Shown: positions 9,956 to 19,766, counted from the first letter of the stretch. The stretch is 64,000 bases of DNA from Sphingobium sp. CECT 9361 (GCF_918741285.1 NZ_CAKKNC010000001.1:496001-560000), one strand, 5' to 3'. Notes: a model not told the origin generated them from the sequence alone. Translations and numbers: made by a program.

Positions 9956-11095
9956 TTATTTCTTGGGCGTCAGTTTCAGCAAACGTCCCTGCGACCCATC
10001 AGCGCCGTCTTCCAGCACCCACAACGCACCGTCCGGCCCCTGTTCGACCTCGCGAATGCGCGCGCCCATGTCCCACTGATCGGCTTTGGTCGCTTTCGAG
10101 CCATCCACCTTGAGACGTATCAGCGCCTGGCTGGACAGGCCGCCGACGAACAGCGAGCCTTTCCACGCGGGGAAGAGATTGCCGGTGTAAAAGATGAGCC
10201 CCGCGGGAGAAATGGACGGGTTCCAGCTTGCGGCGGGCGCTTCGAAGCCGTCGCCCGCCTTGTGGTCGGGAATGTCGCGGCCATCATAATGGGTGCCGTT
10301 CGACGCCTTGGGCCATCCATAATTGAGGCCCGGTTTGATCAGGTTGATCTCGTCGCCGCCCATCGGACCCATTTCCTGTTCCCAAAGCTGCCCCTTATCG
10401 TCGAAGGCGATGCCCAGCAGGTTACGGTGGCCATAGGACCATATGGCGGGATTGAAGCCCTTAGCTGCGAGCGGATTGTCTGCGGCCGGTGTGCCGTCGA
10501 GATTGAGGCGTAGCACCTTGCCCAATGTCGCCTTGGGATCCTGTGCCGGATCGAATTTCTGCCGCTCGCCATTGGTGAAGAACAGATATTTGCCATCCGG
10601 CGAAAATGCGATGCGGCCAGAATAATGTCCGCCGCCATCGACATAGGGAGTCGCGCGGAAAATGGTCTTCACATTGGATAGCGTGGCCGCGCCATCGCTG
10701 GCTTGCGCGAAAGTCCCGGTGATCAGCGCAACGCCTTTGCCGCCAGCGCCTTTTTCCGAAAAGCTGACATAGACCTGCTTATTGGTTGCAAATTGCGGGT
10801 GCAGTACGACGTCCATCAATCCGCCCTGATCGGCGCTGTCGACGGAGGGAATCCCCGACACCGGAATCTTCGTTCCGTTCTTGGGATCGAACAGCAGCAG
10901 GCTGCCGGTTTTTTCGGTAATCAGCATCCTGCCATCGGGCAGGAACGTCATCGCCCAGGGCGCATCGAAATCGGCAATAGTGGCAACGTCGAAGGGCTTT
11001 TCGGTGCTGACGGCTGCCTGACCATTGGCAGGCTCTCCGCCGGTGCAGGCCAGCAGCGCAAGAGGCAGGGCGATGGCGAGCGGCGAATGGCGCAT
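9956..11095 (-). CDS. PQQ-dependent aldose sugar dehydrogenase, lipoprotein
   Basis: The protein has 379 residues from the ATG at 11095, supported by AGGAGAGG about 8 bases upstream. The signal MRHSPLAIALPLALLAC ends in a lipobox (LLAC), so it is a lipidated periplasmic protein. The mature part is a six-bladed soluble glucose dehydrogenase-type propeller: APWAMTFLPDGRMLITEK, DQGGLMDVVLHPQF with the likely catalytic His, and GPMGGDEINLIKPGLNYGWP. Relatives oxidise sugars with bound PQQ and pass electrons to the respiratory chain. It converges with the extensin-like gene, only 8 bases apart, and there is no clear terminator between them. Confidence 0.88.
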   Translation of the reverse strand: MRHSPLAIALPLALLACTGGEPANGQAAVSTEKPFDVATIADFDAPWAMTFLPDGRMLITEKTGSLLLFDPKNGTKIPVSGIPSVDSADQGGLMDVVLHPQFATNKQVYVSFSEKGAGGKGVALITGTFAQASDGAATLSNVKTIFRATPYVDGGGHYSGRIAFSPDGKYLFFTNGERQKFDPAQDPKATLGKVLRLNLDGTPAADNPLAAKGFNPAIWSYGHRNLLGIAFDDKGQLWEQEMGPMGGDEINLIKPGLNYGWPKASNGTHYDGRDIPDHKAGDGFEAPAASWNPSISPAGLIFYTGNLFPAWKGSLFVGGLSSQALIRLKVDGSKATKADQWDMGARIREVEQGPDGALWVLEDGADGSQGRLLKLTPKK

Positions 11096-11285
11096 GAAAA
11101 GATCCTCTCCTGGGGGCGTGTTCGGACACATTGGATACTACGCAAATGCCTGCATGCAAATAAGGTTGCCTTGCGCTGGTGTTCTGCCTATATCGCCGTT
11201 GCTTCCTTACATCGTCAGACATGCAAGGGTCGGCTCCCACGGGGTCGGCGGCGACAAGCGCTTATGTGTTTCATGTGGAGTTTTA

Positions 11286-11810
11286 ATGGCGGATATCGCT
11301 GCCCTTACCCAGTTGATCGAGCCGGAGGTAAAAGCCCTGGGCTTCGACCTCGTGCGCGTAAAGCTGTTCGGCGCAGGCGATGAGCGCACCTTGCAGATCA
11401 TGGCCGAGCGGCGCGAAACGCGCCAGTTGGTGATCGAGGATTGCGCCGCCATCTCCCGCCGCTTGTCCGATCTGCTCGACGAGACTGATCCTATCGAGGA
11501 CGCCTATCGTCTGGAAGTCAGCTCGCCAGGTATCGACCGTCCGCTCACGCGCCTGCATGACTTCGACGACTGGAAGGGACACGAAACCCGCATCACTGTC
11601 GAGGAACCCGTTGAGGGTCGCAAGACGCTCAAGGGTATTCTTAAAGGGCATGAGGGTGAAACGATCCATCTGATCGACGCAAAGGTCGGTCGGGTCGAGG
11701 TTTCCTTTGCCAATATCACCAGCGCAAAGCTGGTGCTGACCGACGCACTCATTTCTGCTACAATGCCGCTGTCCTCGGACGGAGCGGACGAAATCGAAAC
11801 GGAAGGATAA
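11286..11810 (+). CDS. rimP: Ribosome maturation factor RimP
   Basis: The protein has 174 residues from the ATG at 11286 (MADIAALTQLIEPEVKALGF), with GGAG seven bases upstream. The N-terminal alpha/beta domain contains LGFDLVRVKLFG and the EDCAAISRRLSDLLDETDPI helix; YRLEVSSPGIDRPLTRLHDF links to the C-terminal SH3-like domain. RimP helps 30S subunit maturation. It is the first gene of the nusA-infB operon and sits 8 bases before nusA. Longer in-frame starts upstream give an unlike N-terminus and were rejected. Confidence 0.95.
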   Translation: MADIAALTQLIEPEVKALGFDLVRVKLFGAGDERTLQIMAERRETRQLVIEDCAAISRRLSDLLDETDPIEDAYRLEVSSPGIDRPLTRLHDFDDWKGHETRITVEEPVEGRKTLKGILKGHEGETIHLIDAKVGRVEVSFANITSAKLVLTDALISATMPLSSDGADEIETEG

Positions 11811-11818
11811 GTCCCGAC

Positions 11819-13426
11819 ATGGCCAACGCCATTTCCGCCAACAGGGCCGAGTTGATCGCCATTGCCAATTCTGTGGCATCGGAAAAGATGATCGACAAGG
11901 CGATCGTGATCGAAGCGATGGAGGACGCGATTCAGCGTGCCGCCCGCGCACGTTATGGCGCTGAAAACGACATCCGCGCAAAGCTGGACCCCGATACCGG
12001 CGATCTGCGTTTGTGGCGCGTGGTCGAAGTGGTCGAAGTGGTCGAGGATTATTTCAAGCAAGTCGATCTGAAGGCTGGGCAAAAGCTGAAGGCCGATGCC
12101 GCTGTGGGCGACTTCATCGTCGATCCGCTGCCTCCGATCGATCTGGGCCGCATCGATGCGCAGTCCGCCAAGCAGGTCATCTTCCAGAAGGTCCGCGACG
12201 CAGAGCGCGAGCGCCAGCATGAAGAGTTCAAGGATCGCGTCGGCGAAATCATCACTGGCGTCGTGAAGTCGGTCGAGTTCGGCCATGTCGTCGTGAACCT
12301 GGGTCGCGCCGAAGGCGTCATCCGCCGCGATCAGCAGATCCCGCGTGAAGTGGTTCGCACCGGCGACCGCATCCGTTCGATCATCCTCAACGTCCGTCGC
12401 GAAAATCGCGGACCGCAGATTTTCCTGAGCCGCGCGCACCCCGACTTCATGAAGAAGCTGTTCGCGCAGGAAGTTCCCGAAATTTACGACGGCATTATCG
12501 AGATCAAGGCAGCAGCGCGCGATCCGGGCAGCCGTGCAAAGATCGGCGTTATCAGCCGCGATTCGGGCATCGATCCGGTCGGTGCGTGCGTCGGTATGAA
12601 GGGCAGCCGCGTGCAGGCCGTCGTGCAGGAAATGCAGGGCGAAAAGATCGACATCATTCCCTGGTCGGAAGACACGGCCACCTTCGTCGTCAACGCATTG
12701 CAGCCTGCTACCGTCAGCCGCGTGGTCATCGACGAAGATGAAAGCCGCATCGAAGTCGTCGTTCCCGACGATCAGTTGTCGCTGGCCATCGGTCGTCGCG
12801 GCCAGAATGTCCGTCTCGCCAGCCAGCTTACCGGTTCGGCCATCGACATCATGACCGAAGCGGACGCCAGCGAGAAGCGCCAGAAGGAATTCGTCCAGCG
12901 CTCCGAACTGTTCCAGAGCGAACTGGACGTCGATGAAACGCTCTCGCAGCTTCTGGTGGCCGAAGGCTTCGGCGAACTGGAAGAAGTTGCGTATATTTCC
13001 ATCGACGAACTGGCGAGCATCGAAGGCTTCGACGACGATCTGGCCGCGGAACTGCAAAGCCGTGCCGCTGAAGCGCTGGAGCGTCGCGAAGCGGGTGCAC
13101 GCGAAGAACGTCGTGGCATGGGCGTCGAGGACGCGCTGGCCGAAATCCCGCATCTGACCGAAGCGATGCTCGTCACGCTGGGTAAGGCAGGGATCAAGAC
13201 GCTCGACGATCTGGCCGACCTCGCCACTGACGAACTCATTGCCAAGAAGCGCGTCGACACGCGCCGTCGCGGCAAGGAAAGCGTCGAGGACAAGGGTGGC
13301 GTTCTGGCCGAATTTGGTCTGAACGAAGAGCAGGGCAATGAAATCATCATGGCCGCCCGCGCCCACTGGTTCGAAGACGAAGCCGCCGATTCTGGGGAGG
13401 ACGCTGTTGCGGAAACTCCCCAATGA
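11819..13426 (+). CDS. nusA: Transcription termination/antitermination protein NusA
   Basis: The protein has 535 residues, the usual alphaproteobacterial length. Domains: N-terminal RNA polymerase-binding domain (1-125), S1 (about 135-200), two KH domains (to about 345, including GVKGSRV-like GMKGSRVQAVVQE), and C-terminal helix-hairpin-helix repeats (AEGFGELEEVAYI and TLGKAGIKTLDDLADL). A short direct repeat gives VVEVVEVVE at about residue 70. It binds RNA polymerase and controls pausing, termination and antitermination in the cytoplasm. It is co-directional with rimP and ylxR. Confidence 0.97.
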   Translation: MANAISANRAELIAIANSVASEKMIDKAIVIEAMEDAIQRAARARYGAENDIRAKLDPDTGDLRLWRVVEVVEVVEDYFKQVDLKAGQKLKADAAVGDFIVDPLPPIDLGRIDAQSAKQVIFQKVRDAERERQHEEFKDRVGEIITGVVKSVEFGHVVVNLGRAEGVIRRDQQIPREVVRTGDRIRSIILNVRRENRGPQIFLSRAHPDFMKKLFAQEVPEIYDGIIEIKAAARDPGSRAKIGVISRDSGIDPVGACVGMKGSRVQAVVQEMQGEKIDIIPWSEDTATFVVNALQPATVSRVVIDEDESRIEVVVPDDQLSLAIGRRGQNVRLASQLTGSAIDIMTEADASEKRQKEFVQRSELFQSELDVDETLSQLLVAEGFGELEEVAYISIDELASIEGFDDDLAAELQSRAAEALERREAGAREERRGMGVEDALAEIPHLTEAMLVTLGKAGIKTLDDLADLATDELIAKKRVDTRRRGKESVEDKGGVLAEFGLNEEQGNEIIMAARAHWFEDEAADSGEDAVAETPQ

Positions 13427-13444
13427 CACGCTAGAGCATAGCTT

Positions 13445-13468
13445 CCCCTCCCACATGGGAGGGGTTTT
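13445..13468 (+). promoter_or_regulatory. Perfect hairpin covering the ylxR ribosome-binding site
   Basis: CCCCTCCC at 13445-13452, a 4-base loop, GGGAGGGG at 13457-13464, then four Ts directly before the ATG at 13469. The right arm is the only Shine-Dalgarno-like sequence for ylxR, so in the folded RNA it would be masked. The same structure also resembles a short intrinsic terminator. It therefore could limit read-through from nusA or translation of ylxR. Confidence 0.7.
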
Positions 13469-14209
13469 ATGACCGAACGCCGTTGCATCCTGTCGGGCGA
13501 ACGTGCCGATCCCGATGGTTTCGTGCGCCTTGCGCTTGGGCCGGACGGTCAGGTCGCCGTCGATCCGCGCGCCAAGGCGCCCGGTCGCGGCGCATGGATC
13601 GGTGTGCCCCGTCCGGTGCTGGAAAAGGCGCTGGCGAACAGCAAGCTGAAAGGTGCGCTGATCCGCGCCTTCAAGACCAGCGATATCGCCATTCCCGAAG
13701 ACTTGGCCGAACGGATCGACGCTGCACTGCGCGATGCGCTGCTCGACCGGTTGGGGCTCGAGGCGAAAGCGTCCATGCTGCTCACCGGATCGGCAAAGAT
13801 CGAAGATGCCTGCCGGCGTGGCAATGTCGTGCAACTGTTCCACGCTGCCGATGCGCGCCCCGATGGTAGCCGCAAACTGGATCAGGCGCTGCGCGTCGGG
13901 CAGGATGCGGAAGGTACTGAAATGGCAGGCCTTGTCTTGCCTGTGGGCCGCGACGCCTTATCTAAAGCAATGGGGCGTGAGAACGTCGTCCATATCGCCG
14001 TAACCGACAAGAAAGCCGCTGCCCGTTTGGGCACCGCCCTTGGCCGCTGGCAAAGCTATCTCGGATGCGCTAATGCGGCGCCTTCGCGCGTGGCACCGTC
14101 CAAAGAGGATGGAGTCGCCGCCGCTTTGGGCGTTCCGGCCGATCAGAATGAGGAATTGGCCTGCGAACCGGATGGTTCGCGCGCCCAGATGACGCAAGTG
14201 AAGGGTTAA
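13469..14209 (+). CDS. YlxR (DUF448) / L7Ae-like RNA-binding fusion protein
   Basis: The protein has 246 residues. Residues 1-90 are a YlxR/DUF448 domain (RRCILSGERADPDGFVRLAL, GRGAWIGVPRPVLEKAL). The rest is an L7Ae-type ribosomal fold (DALLDRLGLEAKASMLLTGSAKIEDACRRG) and a low-complexity tail. The two-domain form is the usual one in alphaproteobacteria; in Firmicutes the two proteins are separate. It is predicted to bind RNA and lies between nusA and infB, as ylxR does in most bacteria. It starts directly after an RBS-masking hairpin. Confidence 0.9.
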   Translation: MTERRCILSGERADPDGFVRLALGPDGQVAVDPRAKAPGRGAWIGVPRPVLEKALANSKLKGALIRAFKTSDIAIPEDLAERIDAALRDALLDRLGLEAKASMLLTGSAKIEDACRRGNVVQLFHAADARPDGSRKLDQALRVGQDAEGTEMAGLVLPVGRDALSKAMGRENVVHIAVTDKKAAARLGTALGRWQSYLGCANAAPSRVAPSKEDGVAAALGVPADQNEELACEPDGSRAQMTQVKG

Positions 14210-14218
14210 GTTTAGTCA

Positions 14219-16792
14219 ATGAGTGACAGCAAGGAAGACAAGCCGACTTTGGGCCGCAAGCCGCTTGGTATCAAGCGCACGGTCGAGTCCGGCCAGGTGC
14301 AGCAGAGCTTCAGCCACGGCCGCAAGAATACGGTCGTGGTCGAAGTGAAGCGGCGCCGCCTTATTGGCAAACCCGGTGAAGCGCCTGTAGCCGCGCCGGA
14401 ACCCGAAGTCGCACCTGCACCGGTTGCGCAGGCACCCCGGCCTGCGCCCGCTCCGGTTGCGCCGCCCCCGCCGCCGCGTCAGAACCCCGGCAATAGCCTG
14501 ATGTCGCGTCAGGAATTGCAGGCCAAGCTGCTGCGTGAAGCCGAAGAAGCCCGCATGCAGGCGCAGGAAGATGCGCGTCGTCGTGAAGAGGCTGCGCGTC
14601 AGGCTGCGATCGAAGAAGAAAAACGTCGGGCCGAACAGCTCGCCAATCCGCCTGAAGTCAAGGAAGAAGCACCCGCTGTTTCTCCGCCTGCTGAAGTGCC
14701 TGCGGCTCCTGAAGCTGCGGCTCCTGCACCTGCTGCGCCAAGCGAAGCGGCCCCTGCAAAGCCTGCTGCTGAAGCTGCGACGCCTGCAGAAACCGCCGCT
14801 GTCGTGCCGCCGCCGCGTCGTTTCACGCCGGTTTCGCCGATCAAGCGCCCCGAACCCGTCAAGCCCGACAAGGCGAAGCGTGGCGTCGACGATCGTCGCC
14901 AATCGGGCAAGCTGACCGTAACCAAGGCACTGGCCGATGACGACAGCGCCCGTGCGCGCAGCCTTGCCGCGCTGAAGCGCGCCCGTGAAAAGGAACGCCG
15001 TACGCATGGCGGTGGCCGTCAGCAGCCACGCGAGAAGCAGACGCGCGATGTGGTCGTGCCGGAAAGCATCACGATTCAGGAACTCGCCAACCGCATGGCC
15101 GAAAAGGGCGCGGATCTGGTGAAGGCATTGTTCAAGATGGGCACGCCCGTCACGATCAATGAAGTGATCGATCAGGATACCGCCGAACTGCTGGTGGAAG
15201 AATTCGGCCATCGCATTCAGCGCGTGTCGGAATCGGACGTCGAAATCGGTATCGAAGGCGATCAGGATGCGCCCGAAACGTTGAAAGTCCGCGCGCCGGT
15301 CGTCACCATCATGGGCCATGTCGATCACGGCAAGACCTCGCTGCTCGACGCGTTGCGCGGGACCGACGTGGTCGCTGGCGAAAGCGGCGGGATCACGCAG
15401 CATATCGGCGCCTATCAGGTGAAGACCAAGGGCGGCGATATCATCACCTTCCTCGATACGCCGGGCCATGAAGCGTTCAGCGAAATGCGTGCTCGCGGTG
15501 CCAACGTCACGGACATCGTCATCCTGGTGGTGGCCGCCGACGACGGCCTGATGCCGCAGACGGTCGAAGCGATCAATCATACCAAGGCCGCTGGCGTGCC
15601 GATGATCGTTGCGATCAACAAGGTCGACAAGCCCGAAGCCAATCCGCAGAAGGTCCGTGAGCGCCTGCTGAGCGAGGACATTGTCGTCGAAGATATGGGC
15701 GGCGATGTGCAGGACGTACTCGTCTCTGCGCTCAAGAAGACTGGCCTCGACGAACTGGTCGAAAAGATCCTGTTGCAGGCCGAAATCCTCGAACTGGGCG
15801 CAAACCCGGATCGTGCCGCAGAAGGCAATGTGATCGAAGCCAAGCTCGACAAGGGTCGCGGTCCGGTCGCAACCGTGCTGGTGCGCAAGGGTACGCTCAG
15901 GGTCGGCGACACTTTCGTCGTCGGTGCGGAGAGCGGCAAGGTGCGCGCCATGGTCAACGACAAGGGCCAGAATGTGAAGGAAGCCGGTCCTTCGACACCT
16001 GTCGAAGTGCTGGGCCTTTCCGGTGTGCCGATGGCTGGCGATCAGCTTTCGGTCGTCGAAAACGAAGCCCGTGCTCGCGAAGTCGCGGCCTATCGCGCCG
16101 AACAGAAGACGCGCAAGCGGACGACGTCGGCACCGACCAGCTTTGAACATATGTTCTCTGCGCTCAACACAACCGTCATCGAATATCCGGTGGTGGTGAA
16201 GGGCGACGTGCAGGGTTCCGTCGAAGCGATCGTCAGCGCGCTCAACCGTGCCTCGACCGAGGAGATCAAGGTCCGCGTGCTGCAAAGCGGTGTGGGTGCG
16301 ATCACCGAAAGCGATGTCACGCTTGCCGCCGCATCGGGTGCGCCACTTATCGGCTTCAACGTGCGTCCCAATGCGAAGGCGCGCGCGCTGGCCGTGCGGG
16401 ACAAGGTGTCGCTGCGCTACTATGACGTGATTTACGACCTCATCGAGGAAGTGAAGAACGAAATGGCCGGGCAGCTTGCGCCGGAACGCATCGAAACGGT
16501 CGTCGGTCGTGCGGAAATCCGCGACGTCTTCTCCGCAGGCAAGCACGGCAAGGCAGCCGGTCTGCTCGTGGTCGACGGTGTCATCCGCAAGGCGCTCAAG
16601 GCGCGTATCACGCGCGACGATGTCATCACCTATCAGGGCGAAATCGCATCGCTGCGTCGCTTCAAGGATGATGTTTCGGAAGTGCGTGCCGGTCTGGAAT
16701 GCGGTGTGACGTTCACGCAGAACTTCACCGACATCAAGGCAGGCGATTACCTCGAAACCTTCGAAGTCGAGGAACGCGCACGGACGCTGTAG
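14219..16792 (+). CDS. infB: Translation initiation factor IF-2
   Basis: The protein has 857 residues. A short N-terminal IF2-associated segment is followed by a long charged and Ala/Pro-rich linker (about 55-270), a second IF2N domain, the GTPase domain from about residue 360 ([23 protein letters not shown]), and domains II-IV ending in [20 protein letters not shown]. It places initiator tRNA on the 30S subunit. The linker varies between species and shows the strong A/P/E bias usual in sphingomonads. It is followed by a REP-like element before rbfA. Confidence 0.97.
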   Translation: MSDSKEDKPTLGRKPLGIKRTVESGQVQQSFSHGRKNTVVVEVKRRRLIGKPGEAPVAAPEPEVAPAPVAQAPRPAPAPVAPPPPPRQNPGNSLMSRQELQAKLLREAEEARMQAQEDARRREEAARQAAIEEEKRRAEQLANPPEVKEEAPAVSPPAEVPAAPEAAAPAPAAPSEAAPAKPAAEAATPAETAAVVPPPRRFTPVSPIKRPEPVKPDKAKRGVDDRRQSGKLTVTKALADDDSARARSLAALKRAREKERRTHGGGRQQPREKQTRDVVVPESITIQELANRMAEKGADLVKALFKMGTPVTINEVIDQDTAELLVEEFGHRIQRVSESDVEIGIEGDQDAPETLKVRAPVVTIMGHVDHGKTSLLDALRGTDVVAGESGGITQHIGAYQVKTKGGDIITFLDTPGHEAFSEMRARGANVTDIVILVVAADDGLMPQTVEAINHTKAAGVPMIVAINKVDKPEANPQKVRERLLSEDIVVEDMGGDVQDVLVSALKKTGLDELVEKILLQAEILELGANPDRAAEGNVIEAKLDKGRGPVATVLVRKGTLRVGDTFVVGAESGKVRAMVNDKGQNVKEAGPSTPVEVLGLSGVPMAGDQLSVVENEARAREVAAYRAEQKTRKRTTSAPTSFEHMFSALNTTVIEYPVVVKGDVQGSVEAIVSALNRASTEEIKVRVLQSGVGAITESDVTLAAASGAPLIGFNVRPNAKARALAVRDKVSLRYYDVIYDLIEEVKNEMAGQLAPERIETVVGRAEIRDVFSAGKHGKAAGLLVVDGVIRKALKARITRDDVITYQGEIASLRRFKDDVSEVRAGLECGVTFTQNFTDIKAGDYLETFEVEERARTL

Positions 16793-16806
16793 TAAAACAA
16801 GTGGTG

Positions 16807-16886
16807 CGTCACCCCAGCGAAAGCTGGGGTTTCGTGCCGCTTGATCGTGCCTGTCGCCGCAGACCCCAGCCGTCGCTGGGGTGACG
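16807..16886. repeat. REP-like inverted repeat element, copy 3
   Basis: CGTCACCCCAGCG at 16807-16819 is the exact inverse of CGCTGGGGTGACG at 16874-16886, with internal hairpins in each arm. It is nearly the same as the copy at 5728. It fills the infB-rbfA gap inside an operon; the rbfA ribosome-binding site (GAGGA at 16886-16890) begins at its last base. Confidence 0.8.
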
Positions 16887-16896
16887 AGGATTGCTT

Positions 16897-17298
16897 ATGG
16901 CTGTGACTCCATCCGAAGGCCCGTCCGTCCGCGTATTGCGCGTGGGGGAACAGGTGCGCCACATTCTCTCCGAAGTGCTAATGCGCGGCGACGTGCATGA
17001 TGCAGTGCTGGCGAAGCATGTCGTCAGTGTCACTGAAGTGCGCATGTCGCCTGACCTGCGCCATGCCACGGCGTTCATCAAACCCTTGCTGGGCAAGGAT
17101 GAGGAGGCTGTGCTGAAGGCGCTGCGCACCAACACTGCCTATCTGCAACGCGAAGTCGCCAGCCGCATGGGCCTCAAATACGCCGCGAAGCTCAAATTCC
17201 TCGCCGACGACAGCTTCGACGAAGGCAGCCACATCGACAAACTGCTCCGTGCGCCGAAAGTCGCGCAGGATCTGGCGAGCGACGACGAAGAAGACTGA
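16897..17298 (+). CDS. rbfA: 30S ribosome-binding factor RbfA
   Basis: The protein has 133 residues from the ATG at 16897, six bases after GAGGA; an in-frame TTG two codons earlier is less likely. It shows the RbfA KH-like fold: [40 protein letters not shown] and a conserved C-terminal [19 protein letters not shown]. It binds the 30S subunit during 16S rRNA maturation and cold adaptation. In most genomes truB follows directly; here tdk and a GNAT gene lie between. Confidence 0.95.
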   Translation: MAVTPSEGPSVRVLRVGEQVRHILSEVLMRGDVHDAVLAKHVVSVTEVRMSPDLRHATAFIKPLLGKDEEAVLKALRTNTAYLQREVASRMGLKYAAKLKFLADDSFDEGSHIDKLLRAPKVAQDLASDDEED

Positions 17299-17310
17299 CA
17301 CTCTCCGTCG

Positions 17311-17892
17311 ATGGCCAAACTCTATTTCTATTATTCCTCGATGAACGCAGGGAAATCGACGACCCTGCTCCAATCGAGCTTTAATTATCGCGAGCGGGGC
17401 ATGGCGACGATGCTGTGGACCGCCGCGATAGACGACCGCTATGACGCCGGACATATCACCTCGCGTATCGGGCTGGAGGCGAAGGCGCATGTGTTCGATC
17501 CGGATACCGATCTGCGCACCGCCATCCTCGCGCAACATGGAAATGCGCCGATAGCTTGCGTGCTGATCGACGAAGCGCAATTCCTGACCGCCGCCCAGGT
17601 GCTGCAACTTGCCCGGATATGCGATGAAAGCGACATTCCTGTGCTCTGTTACGGCCTGCGCACCGATTTTCGCGGTGCCTTGTTCGAAGGCAGCGCGCAT
17701 CTGCTTGGGCTCGCGGACTCGCTTTCGGAGATCAAGGCCGTGTGCGATTGCGGACGCAAGGCCACGATGAATCTGCGCGTCGATAGCGCTGGCCGCGCGG
17801 TGCGTGACGGCGCGCAAACGCAGATTGGCGGCAACGACAGCTACATCGCGCTATGTCGACGGCATTTCATGGCGCGGCTCCGCGAAGGCTGA
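17311..17892 (+). CDS. tdk: Thymidine kinase (type II)
   Basis: The protein has 193 residues, the normal length. The P-loop is SSMNAGKSTTL (about residues 9-19). VLIDEAQFL is the Walker-B-like acidic segment. The lasso/zinc domain has CDCGRKATMN and the later ALCRRH, and YxxxCxxH-like ligands are present. It phosphorylates thymidine in the salvage pathway. It starts 12 bases after rbfA in the same direction, so it is probably co-transcribed with the translation genes, which is not the usual location. Confidence 0.95.
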   Translation: MAKLYFYYSSMNAGKSTTLLQSSFNYRERGMATMLWTAAIDDRYDAGHITSRIGLEAKAHVFDPDTDLRTAILAQHGNAPIACVLIDEAQFLTAAQVLQLARICDESDIPVLCYGLRTDFRGALFEGSAHLLGLADSLSEIKAVCDCGRKATMNLRVDSAGRAVRDGAQTQIGGNDSYIALCRRHFMARLREG

Positions 17893-17924
17893 CAGCGACG
17901 CATCGCGCCGCTAAGGCCGTTGCT

Positions 17925-18476
17925 ATGACATGTTCCGCCAGCCTCGACCGCCTGATCGCACCTATCGACTACGAAAACCTGCATCTGGTGCAGCTTGGTG
18001 CGGAGCATCGCGAAGCGCTGCGGGCGATCTGTCCGCCAGACGATCCGGTATGGGAAATCTATCCGGTCCGGCTTTCGGGCGAGCAATTCGATACCACGTT
18101 CGATGGGATCGTCGGTAATCCCGATCGACGGCCCTTCGCCATCCATGAGGATGGCACACTCGTCGGCATATCGGGCTTTCTCAATATCGATCTGGTAAGC
18201 CGCGTCCTGGAGATCGGCGGCACCTATATGATGCCCGCTGTCCGTGGCTCCGGATTGAATGGGCGACTGAAACCCCTGCTGATCGCCCGCGCCTTCGACA
18301 GCGGCTTTCAGCGGATAGAGTTTCGCGTCGACGCACGAAATGCGCGCTCGCTTCGTGCCGTGGAAAAGCTGGGCGCCGTGCGCGAAGGGGTGTTGCGGCG
18401 GCAGCGGGTAACGTGGACGGGCTTCGTCCGCGATACGGTGGTGTTTTCCATACTTCATGACGAATGGCCGCGCTGA
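17925..18476 (+). CDS. GNAT-family N-acetyltransferase (RimJ/RimL-like)
   Basis: The protein has 183 residues from the ATG at 17925; an in-frame start at 17853 would overlap tdk by 40 bases. The acetyl-CoA-binding region is seen as GTYMMPAVRGSGLNGRLKPLL, followed by the strand-helix IEFRVDARNARSLRAVEKLGAVREG, typical of acetyltransferases that modify ribosomal proteins or amino groups. The acceptor is unknown. The gene overlaps the likely truB start by about 13 bases, so it is part of the translation operon, which makes a translation-apparatus target attractive but speculative. Confidence 0.85.
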   Translation: MTCSASLDRLIAPIDYENLHLVQLGAEHREALRAICPPDDPVWEIYPVRLSGEQFDTTFDGIVGNPDRRPFAIHEDGTLVGISGFLNIDLVSRVLEIGGTYMMPAVRGSGLNGRLKPLLIARAFDSGFQRIEFRVDARNARSLRAVEKLGAVREGVLRRQRVTWTGFVRDTVVFSILHDEWPR

Positions 18477-19417
18477 TGCTGCACGGGTGGATCATTCTCG
18501 ACAAGCCGCGCGGCATGGGATCGACCCAGGCAGTGTCCGCCGTCAAACGCGCACTGCGAACAGCCGGAGAACCCAAGACGAAGGTCGGACACGGCGGGAC
18601 GCTGGATCCTCTGGCCGAAGGTGTGCTGCCTATAGCCATTGGCGAAGCGACCAAGCTGGCCGGGCGGATGCTCGACAGCGACAAGATCTATGTCTTCACC
18701 ATCGGTTTCGGTGTGCAGACCGACACGCTGGATATGGAAGGCGTATCGGTTGCGCAAAGCGACGTGCATCCGACGTTGGCGCAGATCGAAGCCGTGCTAC
18801 CCCAGTTCACCGGCCCGATAGATCAAGTGCCGCCCGCCTACTCCGCGCTGAAAGTCGATGGCGAACGCGCTTATGATCTCGCCAGAGCGGGGGCCGAAGT
18901 CATTCTGGCGACCCGTCACGTCACCGTACATTCTCTCCGCGTCTCCGCGCCTCCGCGCAAACACACCGAGGAAAGCGCGGTGCATGACATCACTCTCACT
19001 GCGCATGTCTCCAAAGGCACCTACATCCGCTCCCTCGCGCGGGACATTGCGCTGGCACTGGGCACGGTCGGCCATGTTACCATGCTGCGGCGAACGAAGG
19101 CAGGCCCGTTCACCCGCGACACCGCGATTTCGCTGGACAAATTGTCCGATGCTGCTAATGCGCGCACCATCGCGCAGCTTATGCTGCCGTTGACAGCGGG
19201 GCTGGACGACATCCCGGCTCTGGCTGTCAGTCCCGATCAGGCCGCTGCCCTTCAAGTGGGCCGAACGCTGACCGGGGTAGCTGCAACCACCGGCCTCCAT
19301 CTGGCGATACTGGGAGAAATCCCGGTCGCATTGGTTGAGGCGCTGGCCTTGGAAACAGGACTGGAGATCAAGGTGGTTCGCGGTTTTAACCTGATGTCGA
19401 AGGAAGAGAATACATGA
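18464..19417 (+). CDS. truB: tRNA pseudouridine(55) synthase TruB
   Basis: The protein has up to 317 residues. The catalytic Asp lies in [13 protein letters not shown] (about residue 48); [20 protein letters not shown] and a C-terminal PUA-like segment follow. It makes pseudouridine 55 in the T-loop of tRNAs. Two ATGs are possible: 18464, and 18476, which overlaps the preceding stop as TGATG; the family N-terminus ([10 protein letters not shown]) fits the second slightly better. The stop overlaps rpsO (ATGA). Confidence 0.95.
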   Translation: MAALMLHGWIILDKPRGMGSTQAVSAVKRALRTAGEPKTKVGHGGTLDPLAEGVLPIAIGEATKLAGRMLDSDKIYVFTIGFGVQTDTLDMEGVSVAQSDVHPTLAQIEAVLPQFTGPIDQVPPAYSALKVDGERAYDLARAGAEVILATRHVTVHSLRVSAPPRKHTEESAVHDITLTAHVSKGTYIRSLARDIALALGTVGHVTMLRRTKAGPFTRDTAISLDKLSDAANARTIAQLMLPLTAGLDDIPALAVSPDQAAALQVGRTLTGVAATTGLHLAILGEIPVALVEALALETGLEIKVVRGFNLMSKEENT

Positions 19418-19683
19418 CGATCACGGCAGAGCGCAAGGAAGTGCTCATCAAGGAATATGCCCGCGCTGAAGGCGATACGGGTTCTCCCGAAGTCCAGGTT
19501 TCGATCCTGACCGAGCGGATCACGAACCTGACCGAGCATTTCAAGTCGCACCACAAGGACAATCACAGCCGTCGTGGCCTGCTGATGCTGGTTAATAAGC
19601 GTCGCAGCCTGCTGGATTATCTGAAGAAGAAGGATCAGGCGCGGTATACCGACCTGATCGGAAAGCTCGGCCTGCGTAAGTAA
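19414..19683 (+). CDS. rpsO: 30S ribosomal protein S15
   Basis: The protein has 89 residues, a complete uS15: [26 protein letters not shown], then [19 protein letters not shown], the rRNA-binding helix, then [20 protein letters not shown]. It is a primary binder of 16S rRNA. It starts within the truB stop (ATGA) and is followed by a GC-rich hairpin and then pnp, the conserved order. Confidence 0.97.
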   Translation: MTITAERKEVLIKEYARAEGDTGSPEVQVSILTERITNLTEHFKSHHKDNHSRRGLLMLVNKRRSLLDYLKKKDQARYTDLIGKLGLRK

Positions 19684-19697
19684 GCCGAAACGAAGGG

Positions 19698-19719
19698 ACG
19701 GCCCCAATCGGGGCCGTTT
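19698..19719 (+). terminator. Hairpin after rpsO
   Basis: ACGGCCCC at 19698-19705 pairs with GGGGCCGT at 19710-19717 across a 4-base loop, followed by a short T run. In enteric bacteria the rpsO terminator is leaky and lets transcription continue into pnp; the short T tract here would suit the same behaviour. Confidence 0.65.
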
Positions 19720-19766
19720 CCGATTCTGACACATGTCGCCGGGCAATTCGGCGCGACGGCATGATC

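Noticed and set aside
14216..16546. Very long open frame antisense to infB (and similar ones opposite nusA, pheT, pnp and the decaheme gene)
   Set aside because: High-GC coding DNA gives long antisense frames. The products are His/Arg-rich with no recognisable domain, and the sense genes are certain.
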